From DASQDT01 sp036380435 (GTDB taxonomy: Bacteria; Acidobacteriota; Blastocatellia; Pyrinomonadales; Pyrinomonadaceae): DNA of 7,862 nucleotides. The stretch is from the NCBI GenBank assembly GCA_036380435.1, contig DASVES010000081.1:1-7862 (forward strand), given 5' to 3'. Positions 1-6,000 of this stretch are shown here, one piece after another; positions within the stretch are counted from its first letter, which is position 1, and each line of letters starts with the position of its first letter. The notes below the pieces were generated by a model, which had not been told where the DNA came from, made no database searches, and saw nothing but the letters and a program-made list of their open reading frames with translations. Both the position numbers and the translations under genes were made by a program.

Positions 1-90
1 AAGGACATGCGGACGGGTGAGCAGCGGGCCGTCGGCGCGGGCGAAGTGGGCGCGGCGGTGCGCGAAGGAAAATACACACGCGAGAGTTAG
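1..90 (+). CDS. hisS: Histidyl-tRNA synthetase, C-terminal end only (partial)
   Basis: An open frame enters from the left edge in frame 1 and stops at TAG 88-90. It reads KDMRTGEQRAVGAGEVGAAV followed by REGKYTRES. The block K-D-[LM]-x-[ST]-G-E-Q followed by a short acidic helix is what I remember of the last strand and helix of the HisRS anticodon-binding domain (E. coli HisRS has a similar KDL..GEQ..V ending). HisRS charges tRNA-His in the cytoplasm. The aspS gene begins 17 bases later, and hisS-aspS is a known gene order in many bacteria, which supports the call. Only 29 residues are visible, so the assignment rests on this short match plus context. Another protein ending in a similar motif cannot be excluded. 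Confidence 0.68.
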   Translation, partial: KDMRTGEQRAVGAGEVGAAVREGKYTRES

Positions 91-107
91 GTCAGGACGT
101 TTATTGC

Positions 108-1928
108 ATGGAAAGAGAAGTCACACTCGATCACCTCGGAGACCTTGAGCGCACGCACTCGTGCGGCGCGCTGCGGGCGGAGCACGCCGGCTCGGACGTG
201 TTGCTGATGGGCTGGGTGGCCCGCCGCCGCGACTTCGGCCCGCTCACCTTTTTTGATTTGCGCGACCGCGAAGGAATCACGCAGGTCGTCTTCAACGAAG
301 AGACCGCGCCCACGGCGCACGCCCGCGCGAAGGCGCCGCGCGGCGAGTACGTCATCGCCGTGCGCGGGCAAGTAGTGCTGCGCGACGAGGCGCAGCGCAA
401 TCAGAAGATCGCCACCGGCGAGGTGGAGGTGCAGGCGCGCGACATCTGGATTTTGAACGACGCGCGCACGCCGCCCTTCCAGATCGAGTCGGCCACGCCC
501 GAATCCATCGCCGCCGAGGACGTGCGTCTCAAATATCGCTATCTCGATTTGCGCCGCCCCGCGCTCCAGCAAAACATCAGGATGCGCCACCGCGTGCTCT
601 CCGAGATTCGCCGCTACATGGACGAGCAGGGCTTCACGGAAATCGAGACGCCCGTCCTCATCAAGTCCACCCCCGAGGGCGCGCGCGATTACGTCGTGCC
701 GTCGCGCACTTTTCCGGGAAACTTCTACGCGCTGCCGCAGTCGCCGCAGCTCTTCAAACAGCTCTGCATGATCGCCGGGTTAGATAAGTACTACCAGATC
801 GCCCGCTGCTTCCGCGACGAAGACCTCCGCGCCGACCGCCAGCCCGAGTTCACGCAGCTCGACGTGGAGTTCAGCTTCGCCTCGCTCGAACAGGTCTACA
901 CGCTCGTCGAGGGACTGTTCGCGCGCGTCTTCCGCCTCATCGGGGTGGAGCTGGAGACGCCGTTTCCCCGCTACCCTTACAGCGAGGCGATGCGCCGCTT
1001 CGGGTCGGACAAGCCCGACACCCGTTTCGGGATGGAGTTGCAAGACCTCTCGGCGGCGCTGGAAGGAACTACGTTCCCGCCGTTCGCGGCGGCGCTCGAA
1101 GCGGGCGGCGAGGTAAAGGGCATCGTCGTGCGCGGCGGCGCGCACCTGTCGCGCAAGGTGCTCGACGAATTGCAGGAGTACGTCAAACGCTACGGCGCGC
1201 TCGCGCTCGCGTGGGTCAAGCTCGGCGACGAGCTATCGTCCTCGCTGCTGAAGGTGTTGGGCGAAGAGACTGTGGCGCGTGTCGCGCGAGACGCGGGCGC
1301 GGAGCGCGGCGACGCGGTTCTGATCGTCGCCGGGCGGCCGAAGGTGGTCGCCGCGTCTCTGGGCGCGCTCCGCAACGAGATGGCGCGGCGCGAGAAGTTG
1401 ATACCCGAGGGCGTCTACCGGCCGCTGTGGGTCACGGAGTTTCCGATGTTCGAGTATCACGAGGAGGACGGGCGCTTCTACGCGATGCACCACCCGTTCA
1501 CCTCGCCGCTCGACGAAGACCTGGCCTTGCTTGAGCGCGCCGTCGAGGGCGGCGAGACGGAACTGCTGGGCAGCCTTCGCTCGAAGGCTTACGATCCTGT
1601 CATCAACGGCGTCGAGATGGCGTCAGGCTCGATTCGTATTCACCGCCGCGACGTGCAGCGACTCATCTTCAAGGCGCTGGGGATGACGGAGGAAGAGGCC
1701 CGCTCGCGCTTCGGGTTCTTCATGGACGCTTTGGAGTACGGCACCCCGCCGCACGGCGGGATCGCGCCGGGCATCGACCGCCTGATGATGGTCGTGCTTG
1801 GCACCGACAACATGCGCGACGTGATCGCCTTCCCCAAGACCGCCTCGGCCGCCGACCTCATGCTCGACGCGCCCGGCCCCGTGGACGCGCGTCTGCTCGA
1901 AGAGTTGCACATCAAGGTCGTCGAGTAG
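108..1928 (+). CDS. aspS: Aspartyl-tRNA synthetase, bacterial type
   Basis: This is a class IIb synthetase that charges tRNA-Asp with aspartate in the cytoplasm. At 606 residues it has the usual length of the bacterial form. Domains in order: an N-terminal OB-fold anticodon-binding domain (about 22-115, with GWVARRRDFG and FDLRDREG); the start of the catalytic core with YRYLDLRRP; the ATP/aspartate pocket block LPQSPQLFKQ (209-218); motif 2 with FRDEDLRADRQPEFTQ (from F235); a GAD insert of about 310-430 containing AGRPKVVAASLGALR; then AMHHPFTSP and motif 3 GIAPGIDR (551-558) followed by DVIAFPKT. All catalytic blocks are intact. ATG 108 is preceded by a weak AGGA at 94-97. The residue after RRRD, at the position I recall as separating tRNA-Asp-specific (Leu) from relaxed (His) enzymes, is Phe43. 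Specificity therefore cannot be read off. The gene probably shares a transcript with hisS upstream and the M67 gene downstream. Confidence 0.98.
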   Translation: MEREVTLDHLGDLERTHSCGALRAEHAGSDVLLMGWVARRRDFGPLTFFDLRDREGITQVVFNEETAPTAHARAKAPRGEYVIAVRGQVVLRDEAQRNQKIATGEVEVQARDIWILNDARTPPFQIESATPESIAAEDVRLKYRYLDLRRPALQQNIRMRHRVLSEIRRYMDEQGFTEIETPVLIKSTPEGARDYVVPSRTFPGNFYALPQSPQLFKQLCMIAGLDKYYQIARCFRDEDLRADRQPEFTQLDVEFSFASLEQVYTLVEGLFARVFRLIGVELETPFPRYPYSEAMRRFGSDKPDTRFGMELQDLSAALEGTTFPPFAAALEAGGEVKGIVVRGGAHLSRKVLDELQEYVKRYGALALAWVKLGDELSSSLLKVLGEETVARVARDAGAERGDAVLIVAGRPKVVAASLGALRNEMARREKLIPEGVYRPLWVTEFPMFEYHEEDGRFYAMHHPFTSPLDEDLALLERAVEGGETELLGSLRSKAYDPVINGVEMASGSIRIHRRDVQRLIFKALGMTEEEARSRFGFFMDALEYGTPPHGGIAPGIDRLMMVVLGTDNMRDVIAFPKTASAADLMLDAPGPVDARLLEELHIKVVE

Positions 1929-1963
1929 GAAGCGGGTTCGCCTGCGCGGGGGCGCGTGTGGTC

Positions 1964-2377
1964 ATGGAGATTCTGCGCGCACACGTCGATGAGATGTTCG
2001 CTCACGCGCGCGCGTCGGCGCCCGCGGAGTGCTGCGGGCTGGTCGGCGGGCGAGGCGCGTCGGCCCTGAGCGTTTATCCGCTGCGTAACGTCGCGGCCGA
2101 TGCGGCGGTCGCCTACGAGGCCGCGCCCGTCGAGTTGTTCGCCGCGCAGAGGCTCATGCGCGAGCGCGGCGAGCAGTTGTTGGCCGTCTACCATTCGCAC
2201 CCGCGCTCCGAAGACCCTCGGCCTTCCGCGACAGACGTGCGGCTCGCCTTTTACCCCGAGGCCGTTTACTTCATAATCGGGTTCACGCGCGGCGGCGAAG
2301 GAATTCTCGGCGCCTTCCGCATCCACGAGGCCGAGGGGCGTTGGGAGCGCGCCGAGTTCCGCGTCGTCGAAGACTGA
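1964..2377 (+). CDS. M67 family (JAMM/MPN) metallopeptidase
   Basis: A small single-domain JAB1/MPN/Mov34 zinc hydrolase of 137 residues from ATG 1964. The full JAMM motif is present: a catalytic Glu in PAECCGLVGG (E22), HSHP (H77 and H79) and the SATD block ending at D91, spaced as H-x-H-x(7)-S-x(2)-D. Bacterial stand-alone members of this family cleave isopeptide-like bonds, for example trimming or releasing products from ubiquitin-like sulphur carrier proteins, as Mec does for CysO in cysteine synthesis. No ThiS/MoaD-like or E1-like partner is seen in this window, so the substrate is unknown. It starts 35 bases after aspS stops. GTG 1958 is an alternative start two codons earlier, with a G-run (1948-1952) at closer spacing. 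I prefer ATG 1964 because MEILRAHVDEMFAHA resembles the usual family start. It is cytoplasmic, with no signal peptide. Confidence 0.9.
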   Translation: MEILRAHVDEMFAHARASAPAECCGLVGGRGASALSVYPLRNVAADAAVAYEAAPVELFAAQRLMRERGEQLLAVYHSHPRSEDPRPSATDVRLAFYPEAVYFIIGFTRGGEGILGAFRIHEAEGRWERAEFRVVED

Positions 2378-2446
2378 GGGGTGAACCTGCGGGCGCGCTT
2401 CTTCGTAAAACGTCTGGTGAAACAAACAACCTTGCCGGTGAAAGCG

Positions 2447-3166
2447 ATGACGGAGAAGAGGAACAAGTACGACACGGACCCGCTCGACCCCGACTACGTG
2501 CGCCGCACGGAGGAGTTCGGATCGGCGGCCACGCGCGACGTGTCGCGCACGCCGGCCGAGGAGGCGCGACGCGACCCCGCCGCCGAGGAGCCGACGCGCC
2601 GCTTCTACGAGCCGCCGCCCGCCGCCGCGTCCGCCGAGGAAAACTTCTCGGCCTCGTACCCGTCCGTCTTCGTTCCGCCGCCCAGCTACCAGACGCCGCC
2701 GCCGCAGCACGCGCACACCGCCTTCGGGGGCGCGCCCTACCAGCCGCACCCGCAGGCGCCCATCGCGCCGCAAGCGCACGGCTCAGTGTCGAAGCCCTCG
2801 CAACGGCCCATCGAGAAGCTGGGCATCCCGGAGAACATGGCGTTGGCTCTGCCCTACGCGCCTTTCTTCATCGGCCTCGTCGCCGCCATCGTCGAGCTGC
2901 TGATGGTGCCGCGCACGGAGACGCGCACGCGCTTTCACGCCTCGCAGGGCCTCGCGCTCCAGCTCGTCGTACTGGCCGGCACGCTCGTCTTCAACGTCGT
3001 CGAGGCGATCACGGACATCGGCCTCGGCGGCACACTCTTCTGGCTCGCCTCGACCATCTTCCTCATCGTCTCGGCGTTTCGCGTCTGGGAGGGTCGCCCG
3101 CACCACATCGCGCCGCTCGACGACCTCACACAGAAGATCAACCAGAAGTTCGAGCCGCGCAAGTAA
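2447..3166 (+). CDS. DUF4870/Tic20-like membrane protein with disordered N-terminus
   Basis: The protein has 239 residues. Residues 1-125 are charged and rich in Pro, Ala and Glu (KYDTDPLDPDYVRRTEEFG, then Pro-rich stretches), and look disordered and cytoplasmic. The C-terminal third carries three hydrophobic segments at about 131-153, 166-186 and 193-213. Between the first two sits TRTRFHASQGLAL, matching the R-F-H-A-x-Q signature I recall for DUF4870/Tic20-like proteins. No biochemical function is established for the bacterial family. An upstream in-frame GTG at 2381, three bases after the M67 stop, would add 22 residues. I chose ATG 2447 because GGTGA at 2437-2441 is well spaced and because 2400-2446 is visibly richer in A and T than its surroundings. 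It is probably co-transcribed with the M67 gene. Confidence 0.8.
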   Translation: MTEKRNKYDTDPLDPDYVRRTEEFGSAATRDVSRTPAEEARRDPAAEEPTRRFYEPPPAAASAEENFSASYPSVFVPPPSYQTPPPQHAHTAFGGAPYQPHPQAPIAPQAHGSVSKPSQRPIEKLGIPENMALALPYAPFFIGLVAAIVELLMVPRTETRTRFHASQGLALQLVVLAGTLVFNVVEAITDIGLGGTLFWLASTIFLIVSAFRVWEGRPHHIAPLDDLTQKINQKFEPRK

Positions 3167-3295
3167 TTAAAGCCGTAAATCGTGAATCGTAAATCGTGAA
3201 TCGTGGTTGGACGGCAGTTCAACGCGGGTGGTGAATCGCAGGCCGGAGGGCGGGCAATCGATTCACGATTCACGATTTACGATTCACGGCTTTTA
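3167..3295. repeat. Inverted repeat with arms of 7-base tandem units (RAATCGT)
   Basis: This gene-free stretch is dominated by one structure. The left arm (3169-3204) is AAAGCCGT followed by four heptamers: AAATCGT, GAATCGT, AAATCGT, GAATCGT. The right arm (3258-3293) is its mirror. On the opposite strand it reads AAAGCCGT, GAATCGT, AAATCGT, GAATCGT and GAATCGA. The spacer is 3205-3257 and holds one stray GAATCGC. The outer ends TTAAAGCCGT and ACGGCTTTTA are themselves an imperfect inverted pair. Because the purine at the first heptamer position alternates, sliding the arms by one heptamer gives a perfect 21-bp match (left 3184-3204 against right 3265-3285). It has the layout of a small non-coding repeat element (REP- or MITE-like). 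No target duplication is obvious. The RNA could form a long hairpin downstream of the DUF4870-like gene. Confidence 0.88.
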
Positions 3296-3310
3296 CGCTA
3301 CTCTCATAAT
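3283..3310 (+). promoter_or_regulatory. Possible sigma70-type promoter for the DUF885 gene
   Basis: CATAAT (3305-3310) matches TATAAT at five of six positions. TTCACG (3283-3288), 16 bases upstream, matches TTGACA at four of six. Transcription would begin near 3317, giving a leader of about 30 bases before TTG 3346. The -35 element falls inside the right arm of the inverted repeat. This is a pattern match only; such matches arise by chance in AT-richer gaps. Confidence 0.33.
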
Positions 3311-3345
3311 TAGTTCGTCAGCCGGCGCTCTCCTACTTAAAGCTT

Positions 3346-5706
3346 TTGCAAACGATTCGCTCCATAGCAGGGAAGCTCCCCGCGCCGCTCGTCGCGCTCG
3401 CGCTCCTCGTGGCGTCGCTCGCGCCCGCGACGGCCGCACAGCGTTCGTCGCGTCGCGGTGCGCGCCGTGGCCCGTCGTCGCGCGCCGCCGCGCCGCCGCG
3501 CGTGAGCGGGAATAGCGACGAACGCCTGCGCCAGATCGCCGACGAGTACCTGCGCGGCCACTTCGCCTTCCGCCCCTCAGAGGCGACGGCCGCGGGCCTG
3601 CACGAGTACGACACGCAGCTCGACTCGCGCTCACCCGAGGCGGTCGCGCGCGAGGTGCGCCGCCTGCGCGCGGCCCTCGCCGAACTCCAGCGCGTCCCCG
3701 AGTGGAGGCTCACGCCCGAGGCGCGCTACGACTACCTCGTCCTCCAGTCGCACGCCCGCGCGCAGCTCCTCGAACTCGAAGAGGTGCGGATGTGGCGGCG
3801 CGACCCGAACGTCTACAACCGCCTCGCGGCCGAAGCTATCGACAACGTGCTCAAGCGCGAGTACGCGCCCGGCGAGCAGCGCCTCGACGCGATGATGGCG
3901 CGCGCCCGCCAGATTCCCCGCCTGCTCTCCGAGGCTCGCGCCAATGTGGAGAACCCGCCGCGCCTTTACACCGAGACGGCCATCGCGGAGGCCCGCGGCA
4001 GTCTCGACTTCTTCGCGCGCGTCGTGCCGCAGCTCGTCGAGCGCGCCGGCGGCGGGCGATTGACGGCCGCGCGCCGCGCCGAAATCGACGCCACCAACGA
4101 GTCGGTCGTCGCGGCCGTCCGCTCCTTCGTCGAGTGGCTGGAGACCGACCTGCTGGCGCGCTCGGACGGCGACTTCGCGCTGGGCGCAGAGGTCTATCGC
4201 CGCAAGCTCCTCTACGAGGAGATGATCGACACGCCGCTCTCCGCGCTCCTGCGCGCGGGCGAGGAAGAGTTGCGGCGCACGCAGGAGGCGATGCGCGCCG
4301 TGGCCGAGGAGGTCGCGCCGGGACGTGGCCTGACGTTCGCCCTGCAAACGCTCGGGCGCGAGCGCCCGACGGCCGCGGGCCTCGCCGGCGACGCGCGCGC
4401 CGAACTCGGTCGCCTGCGCGCCTTCGTCCGCGCCGAGGGGATCATGACTCCGCCCACGCGCGAGCGTCTGGCCGTCGCCGAGACGCCGGAGTATGCGCGC
4501 GCCCTGAGCTTCTCGTCGTTGTCCGCGCCGGGGCCGTTCGAGCGCGCCTCGGACGACGCCTTCTACTACGTCACGCCGCCCGACCCGGCGCGTGGCGTGG
4601 TGTTGGCGGAAGAACATCTCAGTCACTTCAACCGCTACGCGCTCCAGATCATCTCCATTCACGAGACCTACCCCGGCCACTACTACCAACAGCTCTCGCT
4701 TGCGCGCACGACCTCGCGCCTGCGCACTGCGCTCGGCTCCGCGAGCTTCGTCGAGGGCTGGGCGCACTACTGCGAGCAGATGATGCTCGACGAGGGGTTC
4801 GGCGGCAACAACCCGAAGCTGCGGCTCGCACAGCTCCACGCGGCCGCGTTGGGCCTGTGCCGCTACCTCGCCGGCATCCGCCTGCACACCGAAGGGATGA
4901 GCTACGAGCAGGCCGTCGAGTTTTTCGGGCGCGAGGGCCATCTGCCGCGCTCGTCGGCGGAGCGCGAGGCCCGGCGCGGGGCGCTCGACCCGACTTACGT
5001 CGTCCACACGCTCGGCAAGATGGAGATCACGCGTCTGCGCGAGGAGTGGCGGCGGCAGATGGGCGACAGCTTTCGCCTCGGCGAGTTCCACGACCGCCTC
5101 CTGAGCTACGGCATGCCGCCCGTCAGGATTCTACGCATGGCGATGCTCGGCGATGCGGGCAACAGTGTCAGCGGCGTGCGCGCGGGCAACCCGGTCGGCG
5201 GCGGCGGCGGCGTTGACTTGTCGGACGCCGCGCCGGCCGAGCAGTCTGTGCCCGTCGATTTCTCCGTGATCGCTTCGGGGCAGATGAGCGGCTACGAGGG
5301 TGCGCGCCGGGTCGAGCTTGTTACGAGCGAGGCTGAGTGGAGGCGCGTGTGGGAGACGATTGGCGAGGGACGGCCCGCGCCCGAGGTCAACTTCGACACG
5401 CGCGCCGTCGTCGTCGCCTATCAGGGGCGGCAGTCAACGGGCGGCCACGGCATCGAGATCGCGGGCGTGCGCCGCGTTGGCACTGTGCTTGCTATCAAGG
5501 TCAACGAGCGGCGCCCGGCGTCTGGAGACATTACAACGCAGGTGCTCACTTCGCCCTACGTCGCCGCCACGATAGCGCGCCCGCCCTCGGGCGCTCACGT
5601 CAGGTTCGACGAGCCGGCCGCGGCCAGCCCGAAAGCGTTGGAACGTAAAGGGGTTAGGAAATCACGCGCCCGGACGCCGCGCCGCCCGCGCCGGCGTGGA
5701 CGCTAA
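3346..5706 (+). CDS. Secreted DUF885 metallopeptidase-like protein fused to a PrcB-like domain
   Basis: The protein has 786 residues. A Sec signal peptide (about 1-31, hydrophobic core PLVALALLVASLAPATAA) predicts export. Residues 55-602 form the DUF885 domain: DEYLRGHFAFRPSEATAAGLHEYD at its start, the metallopeptidase-like block HETYPGHYYQ (H439, E440, H445), EGWAHYCEQM (470-479), and the end PPVRILRMAMLGD. DUF885 is a poorly characterised family usually placed with the zincin-like peptidases, and metal binding by this block is inferred. A linker with five Gly (618-622) leads to residues 637-755, which resemble PrcB_C: SEAEWRRVW, VNFDTRAVVVAYQGRQSTGG and TTQVLTSPYV. PrcB is named from the protease complex of Treponema denticola. 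The last 24 residues are strongly basic. The start is TTG 3346. No ATG or GTG lies between the upstream stop (3307-3309) and the signal core, and no clear ribosome site is visible. DUF885 proteins are usually near 600 residues, so the tail is an addition. Confidence 0.9.
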   Translation: MQTIRSIAGKLPAPLVALALLVASLAPATAAQRSSRRGARRGPSSRAAAPPRVSGNSDERLRQIADEYLRGHFAFRPSEATAAGLHEYDTQLDSRSPEAVAREVRRLRAALAELQRVPEWRLTPEARYDYLVLQSHARAQLLELEEVRMWRRDPNVYNRLAAEAIDNVLKREYAPGEQRLDAMMARARQIPRLLSEARANVENPPRLYTETAIAEARGSLDFFARVVPQLVERAGGGRLTAARRAEIDATNESVVAAVRSFVEWLETDLLARSDGDFALGAEVYRRKLLYEEMIDTPLSALLRAGEEELRRTQEAMRAVAEEVAPGRGLTFALQTLGRERPTAAGLAGDARAELGRLRAFVRAEGIMTPPTRERLAVAETPEYARALSFSSLSAPGPFERASDDAFYYVTPPDPARGVVLAEEHLSHFNRYALQIISIHETYPGHYYQQLSLARTTSRLRTALGSASFVEGWAHYCEQMMLDEGFGGNNPKLRLAQLHAAALGLCRYLAGIRLHTEGMSYEQAVEFFGREGHLPRSSAEREARRGALDPTYVVHTLGKMEITRLREEWRRQMGDSFRLGEFHDRLLSYGMPPVRILRMAMLGDAGNSVSGVRAGNPVGGGGGVDLSDAAPAEQSVPVDFSVIASGQMSGYEGARRVELVTSEAEWRRVWETIGEGRPAPEVNFDTRAVVVAYQGRQSTGGHGIEIAGVRRVGTVLAIKVNERRPASGDITTQVLTSPYVAATIARPPSGAHVRFDEPAAASPKALERKGVRKSRARTPRRPRRRGR

Positions 5707-5709
5707 TTG

Positions 5710-5729
5710 ACGGCGAACCGCCGTGTTTT
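5710..5729 (+). terminator. Short rho-independent terminator after the DUF885 gene
   Basis: A perfect 6-bp stem, ACGGCG (5710-5715) with CGCCGT (5719-5724), closes a three-base AAC loop and is followed by G and then TTTT at 5726-5729. It begins three bases after the stop codon of the DUF885-PrcB gene. The stem is short, so termination may be partial. Confidence 0.6.
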
Positions 5730-5757
5730 GAAATTCATCGAAATGTAGCCAAAAGGT

Positions 5758-5784
5758 ACGGCCCGGCGTAATCGTCCGGGCCGT
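5758..5784. other. Perfect 9-bp hairpin of uncertain role
   Basis: ACGGCCCGG (5758-5766) and CCGGGCCGT (5776-5784) are perfect complements around a nine-base loop. On the + strand no T-run follows (GGGTTAGCG). On the - strand the stem is followed by ACC and then TTTT, so it could stop transcription coming from the right. It could also be a second + strand terminator without a U-tract, or the first stem of the downstream leader. Confidence 0.5.
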
Positions 5785-5804
5785 GGGTTAGCGAAATAAT
5801 TACT

Positions 5805-5883
5805 TCTCTCCTCGCGCATAAGTCCCCGTAAGGCACGGGGCGCTTTTGATTAAGGTGAAGCAGGGGGAGAGATCATTATCTCT
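5805..5883 (+). ncRNA. Candidate structured leader or small RNA of unknown family
   Basis: No gene fits here, but the strand folds well by eye. An outer stem pairs TCTCTCC (5805-5811) with GGAGAGA (5866-5872), extendable by a G-T and a C-G pair. Inside are GCG/CGC (5814-5816 with 5841-5843), a seven-base bulge, and CCCCGT/ACGGGG (5824-5829 with 5835-5840) with an AAGGC loop. The 3' side leaves a 20-base single strand (5844-5863) rich in purines and T. The segment AGAGAT (5868-5873) can instead pair with ATCTCT (5878-5883), which would break the outer stem. I do not recognise a known riboswitch, 6S, SRP, tmRNA or RNase P signature. The call rests on pairing alone, without compensatory evidence. 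Confidence 0.4.
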
Positions 5884-5887
5884 TTGG

Positions 5888-5933
5888 AGCGGCATGCCCC
5901 TGTGGACAAACAAAAGGGGTGCGCCGCTTTTTC
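5888..5933 (+). terminator. Strong terminator hairpin, possible attenuator, upstream of the M48 gene
   Basis: The arms 5888-5901 and 5915-5928 form a 14-position stem: six pairs AGCGGC/GCCGCT, one A-C mismatch, two G-T wobbles, then CCCCT/AGGGG. The 13-base loop is A-rich, and TTTTT follows at 5928-5932. It is the best intrinsic terminator in the window. It lies about 180 bases after the DUF885 stop, which already has its own hairpin at 5710, and about 70 bases before the M48 start. It therefore more likely ends a small RNA or acts as an attenuator in the M48 leader than serves only as the upstream gene's terminator. Confidence 0.72.
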
Positions 5934-5953
5934 TGATTCGGAAGCTTATGTTC

Positions 5954-5984
5954 CGGCGTGCGACTTCGGTCGCTAACGACGCCG
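5954..5984 (+). promoter_or_regulatory. UUCG-capped hairpin just before the M48 ribosome binding site
   Basis: An inner stem GCGAC (5960-5964) and GTCGC (5969-5973) is capped by TTCG, which with its C-G closing pair is the very stable cUUCGg tetraloop. An outer stem CGGCGT (5954-5959) pairs with ACGCCG (5979-5984), leaving TAACG unpaired. The structure ends three bases before the GGAGGG at 5988, so it could hold the ribosome site exposed or stabilise the 5' end. The effect is inferred. Confidence 0.5.
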
Positions 5985-5987
5985 CTC

Positions 5988-5993
5988 GGAGGG
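5988..5993 (+). promoter_or_regulatory. Shine-Dalgarno site that decides the M48 start
   Basis: GGAGGG at 5988-5993 is the clearest ribosome binding site in this part of the window. Two in-frame ATGs follow, at 5995 and 6001. The first lies one base after the site, too close for normal initiation. The second lies seven bases away, the usual spacing. Confidence 0.75.
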
Positions 5994-6000
5994 AATGAAG

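Noticed and set aside
2381..2446. GTG 2381 as start of the DUF4870-like protein
   Set aside because: The added 22 residues come from an AT-richer stretch, and ATG 2447 has a properly spaced GGTGA. Not fully excluded, since GTG 2381 follows the M67 stop by three bases.
1640..2779. 379-codon open frame on the - strand across aspS, M67 and DUF4870-like genes
   Set aside because: It runs antisense through three supported genes, is very Arg-rich, and shows no motif or ribosome site.
3169..3293. CRISPR-like array
   Set aside because: The repeat unit is only 7 bases, the tandem copies have no spacers, and the arms are inverted rather than direct. There are no cas genes.
3207..3515. Short open frames through the heptamer repeat
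   Set aside because: They are made of the repeat itself (DSRFTIH-type peptides) plus shadow sequence of the next gene. No ribosome site supports them.
3631..5091. 486-codon open frame on the - strand inside the DUF885 gene
   Set aside because: It lies opposite a gene with clear family motifs. Its translation is Arg/Ala/Glu/Leu-rich with no recognisable domain, as expected from third-position GC bias.
3702..5216. 504-codon + strand frame overlapping the DUF885 gene
   Set aside because: It is in an alternative frame and almost entirely Arg, Ala, Pro and Gly. The DUF885 frame carries the conserved motifs and signal peptide.
5251..5706. PrcB-like part as a separate gene or a frameshift fusion
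   Set aside because: The frame is continuous through the Gly linker with no stop, no convincing ribosome site precedes the internal ATG at 5284, and codon character does not change.
5740..5990. tRNA, tmRNA, SRP or RNase P gene in the gap
   Set aside because: No cloverleaf with a T-loop GGTTCRA, no tmRNA tag frame, and no conserved SRP or RNase P core bases could be found by eye.
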